64,000 bases of DNA, taken from CAMCHP01 sp036835325. GTDB taxonomy: Bacteria; Bacteroidota; Bacteroidia; Flavobacteriales_D; Sanyastnellaceae. The translations under genes were made by a program, and so were the position numbers. The stretch's first letter is position 1, and each line of letters begins with the position of its first letter. The DNA lies in NCBI GenBank assembly GCA_036835325.1, contig DAITMF010000014.1, forward strand, positions 1-64,000, written 5' to 3'. Positions 60,724 to 64,000 of this stretch are shown piece by piece. Under the pieces are notes generated by a model that saw only the letters and a program-made list of their open reading frames with translations, was not told the DNA's origin and ran no database searches.

Positions 60724-61905
60724 GTGCGCTACCCCTTATTTACACCTGCTTTTTGGTTATTGAGCTCAGGAACGGTGTTCTTCATGAGCGGTTTTGCCAT
60801 GCTTTTGCCTGAGCTTCCCGGCTACCTCAAGTCAATGGGCGGCGAAGAGTACATCGGTCTCATTGTAGGCTTGTTCACCTTGAATGCCTTTTTTTCGCGC
60901 TTGGTCAGCAGCCGAATGGCCGATGAAAAAGGCCGTTTGAAGGTGATTTTGATTGGCACCGCGGTTTCAGCAGTGTGTGGGTTTGCGTACTTGGCGGCCG
61001 CCACGGTGTGGACCTTCTTGTTGGTGCGCTTTGTGCACGGAATCAGCACCGGTTTTAGGCCGACAGGAACTACTGCGCTGCTTTCTGACATGGTGCACAT
61101 CTCGCGAAGGGGTGAAGCCATGGGGTACCTGGGCGTTGCAGGAAATGTTGGCATGGCCCTCGGGCCCATCATTGGGTCGTTTGTGCGTGTTCATGCAGGG
61201 TACGACGCCCTGTTCATCACTTCAGGATGCTTCGGAATCGTTGCATTTATACTTTCCACTCGATTGAAAGAAACGCTGCCACATCCGGCGGCCATTGAAG
61301 CCAATGATTTTAATGTTTTCAATGGCAAGCGGGTTGATTTTGTGAGTTGGCCGGCGGCTGTAACCCTGTTGCCTGTCGCCTTTGCCTTTGGGGTGTTTTT
61401 GACCGTTTCACCTGATTTTGTCGGCGATTTGGGCTACACCTACCGCGGCTCATTCAATGCCACCATTGTTGTGAGTTCGATTGCAGCACGGGTATTGGCC
61501 GGGAAGGCCTCTGATCGGTATGGACGCATCACGCCGCTGATTGTTGGCATGGTCTTGCTTGCCATTGGCATGGCTGTGATTGCGAGTGCCGAAAATGCGT
61601 TGGTGGCATCCATTGGTGGCGTGCTGTACGGTTTGAGCATCGGCATCAACATGCCGACCATTTTTGCATGGACGGTAGACTTCGCCCGTGAGGGCAAGAC
61701 CGCGCTTGCACTCGGAACCATGTTGATGTCGCTTGAAATTGGCATTGGTTTGGGCGCTGTCGTATCAGGGTGGATCTATGGCGGAGATGTATCCAACATT
61801 CCCAACGCCTACTTGCTGTGTGTTGCCATTGGCTTGGTTGGGGCAGGAGGGCTGTTTTGGGCGCGCAAGCATCCATCCATCCAATCCCCAAAAATTGAGG
61901 CATAA
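60724..61905 (+). CDS. Major facilitator superfamily transporter
   Basis: The 393-residue protein has twelve predicted membrane segments and MFS loop motifs (SRMADEKGRLKVILIG; AGKASDRYGRITPLIVG). The start is GTG 60724, 6 bases after a near-consensus -7 word (TACCTTTA). The last residues, KHPSIQSPKIEA, carry a GGATGGATG motif copy. The substrate is unknown. A terminator for the convergent gene follows immediately. Confidence 0.88.
   Translation: MRYPLFTPAFWLLSSGTVFFMSGFAMLLPELPGYLKSMGGEEYIGLIVGLFTLNAFFSRLVSSRMADEKGRLKVILIGTAVSAVCGFAYLAAATVWTFLLVRFVHGISTGFRPTGTTALLSDMVHISRRGEAMGYLGVAGNVGMALGPIIGSFVRVHAGYDALFITSGCFGIVAFILSTRLKETLPHPAAIEANDFNVFNGKRVDFVSWPAAVTLLPVAFAFGVFLTVSPDFVGDLGYTYRGSFNATIVVSSIAARVLAGKASDRYGRITPLIVGMVLLAIGMAVIASAENALVASIGGVLYGLSIGINMPTIFAWTVDFAREGKTALALGTMLMSLEIGIGLGAVVSGWIYGGDVSNIPNAYLLCVAIGLVGAGGLFWARKHPSIQSPKIEA
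61870..61894 (-). repeat. GGATGGATG motif site at the MFS C terminus
   Basis: CATCCATCCATCC, then AATCCCCAAAAA; it encodes HPSIQSPK at the end of the MFS protein. On the minus strand this is T5, GGGGATT, GGATGGATGGATG. Confidence 0.65.
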
Positions 61906-61931
61906 AAAAAGGGCAGCCGTAGGCTACCCTT
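61904..61931 (-). terminator. Terminator of the DUF3078 gene
   Basis: On the minus strand GGGTAGCC-TAC-GGCTGCCC with one mismatch, followed by T7. It lies 19 bases past the stop codon. Confidence 0.8.
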
Positions 61932-61949
61932 CAATGCGATTGGCTGAAA

Positions 61950-62918
61950 TCAGAACTTGTAGCTGAAGCCGATGCCGAGCACTTCTTTGAACTGCACGCC
62001 AGGCCCGCGCCCGCTGTCGATTTCAACTCCGTCTTCATTGAAAATTGGGTCTTTCTTCTGAAGGGTTACATCGTCATCGTACAGCAACTGCGTGGTGATG
62101 GTCGCGCTCATGAACTCGTTGATTTTCATTGAGATGAGCATTTCCCAGTTGATGTCGATGTTTTGTGGATTGTTGATGTAGTTGCTGAAGAGGTCGATGC
62201 GGGTCGTCAACGAAACGTTCTCAACGATTTCGTTGGTGTAGCCCATGCGTACGTAACCACCGATTTCAGAGCGGAGGTTTTCACCGGGAGTTACACCAAA
62301 AGCACCGATTGAAGAAAGTGAATCGTTCATAACCACGGTCAACTTGTATGTTGCCGGAGAAATGAATGCGGTGAATTTGCTGTTTGGCTTGTAATCCATA
62401 CCCAAGGCCACAAGGGTGTAAGCCGGTGCAAGCAGGTCAGAAATGATGTTGCTTTGGTCGGGTATGCCGTTGGCAATGCCGTAACCGGGCGCGAACTGGG
62501 TACGGAAGTTCACCAAGCCGCTGTAGTACCATTTTTCAGAAGCTTTTTGTCCGTACTTACTGGTAAAGTCAACGCGGTCATCGGTTTTGATGAGGATGCC
62601 TTCATCGCCTTGACGAAGCAAACCGTAAGCAAGGTCAAGGGTATTGTCCCATGATATGTTGTTGCGTTTGTAGTTCGCGAAAAGCTGTACAAGTGCGGTT
62701 CCTGAGATTGAGCTTTGACCACCCGCAGCCCAGTTTTGAAGGTAGACTTGGCTGAAGTTCAAGGCGGTGGTACCGCCGGTGAACCAAGCAGTGGTATCGG
62801 CAATGCTACCGTTGTCGGTGAGCGATTTGACCACCTGATCGGCAGGCAGCGGCTGGTCTTGCGCGTTCACACTGAACGCCATAACAAGGCCCAAGAGAGC
62901 GAGGGAAATGCGCTTCAT
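61950..62918 (-). CDS. DUF3078 outer-membrane protein
   Basis: A signal peptide (MKRISLALLGLVMAFSVNAQ) is followed by the DUF3078 pattern: WFTGGTTALNFSQVYLQNWAAGGQSSISG, DNTLDLAYGLLRQG and the closing QFKEVLGIGFSYKF with its terminal Phe. The 322-residue protein is predicted to be an outer-membrane beta-barrel of unknown function, common in Bacteroidota. It is convergent with the MFS gene and divergent from glmM. Confidence 0.92.
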   Translation of the reverse strand: MKRISLALLGLVMAFSVNAQDQPLPADQVVKSLTDNGSIADTTAWFTGGTTALNFSQVYLQNWAAGGQSSISGTALVQLFANYKRNNISWDNTLDLAYGLLRQGDEGILIKTDDRVDFTSKYGQKASEKWYYSGLVNFRTQFAPGYGIANGIPDQSNIISDLLAPAYTLVALGMDYKPNSKFTAFISPATYKLTVVMNDSLSSIGAFGVTPGENLRSEIGGYVRMGYTNEIVENVSLTTRIDLFSNYINNPQNIDINWEMLISMKINEFMSATITTQLLYDDDVTLQKKDPIFNEDGVEIDSGRGPGVQFKEVLGIGFSYKF

Positions 62919-63067
62919 AGCTAATTGGAATAAAGGTTGATGTATTTAAGTCCTCAGCGAGGTGGTTAAAACGACTGCAATGTTACAACAATTCGTCAAC
63001 AGATTATTGACAATTGTCAGCGCTACACTTTGTTGATTCTCACTGCATACTTCGCCTGATTCTTGGA

Positions 63068-63083
63068 TTTTTATGGATGGATG
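63068..63083 (+). repeat. T-run/GGATGGATG motif site
   Basis: TTTTTAT then GGATGGATG, in the divergent space between the DUF3078 and glmM genes. Confidence 0.65.
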
Positions 63084-63120
63084 TGAACGGGCTGCTCCGC
63101 TCACACCTTGCCCGTTTTGC

Positions 63121-63128
63121 TACCTTTG
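63121..63128 (+). promoter_or_regulatory. -7 element of glmM
   Basis: TACCTTTG, 43 bases before the ATG at 63172. Confidence 0.55.
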
Positions 63129-63171
63129 TGTAGCCTTCGGGCAAACGAATCGAAATCTGCAAGCGCGATAC

Positions 63172-64000
63172 ATGACACTTATAAAATCAATCTCGGGAAT
63201 TCGTGGGACGATTGGTGGACGTGCAGGGGAGGCCCTCACGCCAACCGACGTGGTGAAGTTCACGTCAGCCTACGCAGCATTTACAGCCGAACGTCACCCG
63301 AACAAACGATTGAAAGTCGTCATTGGGCGCGATGCCCGCATCTCGGGTGAAGTCGTTGCCAACCTTTGCGCGTCGACCTTGCAAAGCATGGGCATTGATG
63401 TGCTCGACTTGGGGCTAAGCACCACGCCAACCGTTGAGTTGGCCGTAGCGCACACAGGGGCTCATGGAGGAATCATTCTCACGGCAAGCCACAATCCGAC
63501 GCAATGGAATGCATTAAAGCTGCTCAACGAGAAGGGGGAGTTCATCTCGGCGGCTGACGGGGCCCGTGTGCTGGAGCTTGCCGAAGGCAATGAGGTACAG
63601 TTTGCTCCGGTTGAGAAACTTGGTACACGCACTGCCGACGCTTCGTGGTTGCAAAAGCACATTGATGCGGTGTTGGCTCTACCACTCGTTGATGTAGAGG
63701 CCATCCGCGCAGCGAAAATGAAAATTGCCGTCGACGCCGTGAATTCAACGGGAGGCACCTTTATTCCGGCCTTGCTCGAAGCACTTGGTGTTGAAACTGT
63801 ACACAAATTGTACTGTGAGCCAACGGGCCATTTTCCGCACAATCCTGAACCATTGCCCGAGCACCTCACTGAGCTTTCGGCCTTAATTGTTGAAACCTCA
63901 GCCGATTTGGGCATTAGTGTTGACCCTGACGTTGACCGATTGGCCTTGGTGTGCGAAGACGGCACCATGTTTGGCGAAGAATACACCTTGGTGGCTGTGA
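63172..64000 (+). CDS. glmM: Phosphoglucosamine mutase (5' part; runs off the window)
   Basis: The frame opens at ATG 63172 (MTLIKSISGIRGTIGGRAGE) and runs without a stop to the window edge, so about 276 residues are seen of an expected 450-460. The alpha-phosphohexomutase motifs are present: phosphoserine loop TASHNP with Ser106, and the metal-binding DPDVDR near residue 250. Bacteroidota proteins of this type with DPDVDR are usually assigned to GlmM, but a phosphomannomutase role cannot be excluded from this fragment. It supplies glucosamine 1-phosphate for cell-wall synthesis. Confidence 0.9.
   Translation, partial: MTLIKSISGIRGTIGGRAGEALTPTDVVKFTSAYAAFTAERHPNKRLKVVIGRDARISGEVVANLCASTLQSMGIDVLDLGLSTTPTVELAVAHTGAHGGIILTASHNPTQWNALKLLNEKGEFISAADGARVLELAEGNEVQFAPVEKLGTRTADASWLQKHIDAVLALPLVDVEAIRAAKMKIAVDAVNSTGGTFIPALLEALGVETVHKLYCEPTGHFPHNPEPLPEHLTELSALIVETSADLGISVDPDVDRLALVCEDGTMFGEEYTLVAV

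Overview
This window looks like a chromosomal segment of a Bacteroidota bacterium, probably order Flavobacteriales. The evidence is three proteins with C-terminal type IX secretion (T9SS) sorting domains, the Bacteroidota-type -7 promoter word TAnnTTTG in front of many genes, a fused two-domain branched-chain 2-oxoacid dehydrogenase E1, DUF3078 and DUF1573 proteins, and FtsY next to RimO. By eye the DNA is GC-rich for that order (mid-50s percent, not computed). No rRNA, tRNA, CRISPR array, prophage or transposase gene was found.

Layout. 1-7.9 kb: a 5'-open unknown gene, a lycopene cyclase fused to a Blh-type carotene dioxygenase (retinal formation), a secreted T9SS esterase, two VOC proteins, an AraC-type fragment and an outer-membrane protein. 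8-15.3 kb: ftsY-rimO, a baeRF-like release-factor relative and a dicarboxylate/glutamate symporter, separated by three large non-coding repeat islands. 15.3-24.5 kb: a T9SS cargo protein, a Phd/YoeB toxin-antitoxin pair with its own palindrome, a three-gene Cys/His-rich cassette (possible metal handling), a PaaE-like reductase, and a minus-strand run with TlpA, YggS, DUF1015 and a TPR lipoprotein. 24.6-29.9 kb: one giant secreted vanadium-haloperoxidase-like protein. 30-40 kb: dnaN, a GT9 glycosyltransferase, YebC, a FIST protein plus hybrid histidine kinase operon, dapD and the fused E1. 40-50 kb: T9SS cargo plus isoaspartyl peptidase, a TlpA lipoprotein, GlpQ, Ppx/GppA, aconitase with an unusual leader, and a MacB-type permease. 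50-64 kb: DUF1573, GNAT, etfBA, a bifunctional nuclease, a nucleoside transporter, purE, a flavin reductase, a fatty-acid transporter, an M16 peptidase, MOSC, MFS, DUF3078 and the 5' part of glmM.

Three patterns cut across the window. First, the 9-mer GGATGGATG occurs at about 20 places on both strands, usually just 3' of a T-run, between genes and inside them, where it often encodes His-Pro-Ser-Ile or Gly-Trp-Met. Second, several genes have the -7 promoter word ending only 4-8 nt before the start codon, which suggests leaderless mRNAs. Third, three intergenic islands share a composite palindrome-rich repeat. These are the observations most worth following up; the protein-coding content is otherwise mostly housekeeping.
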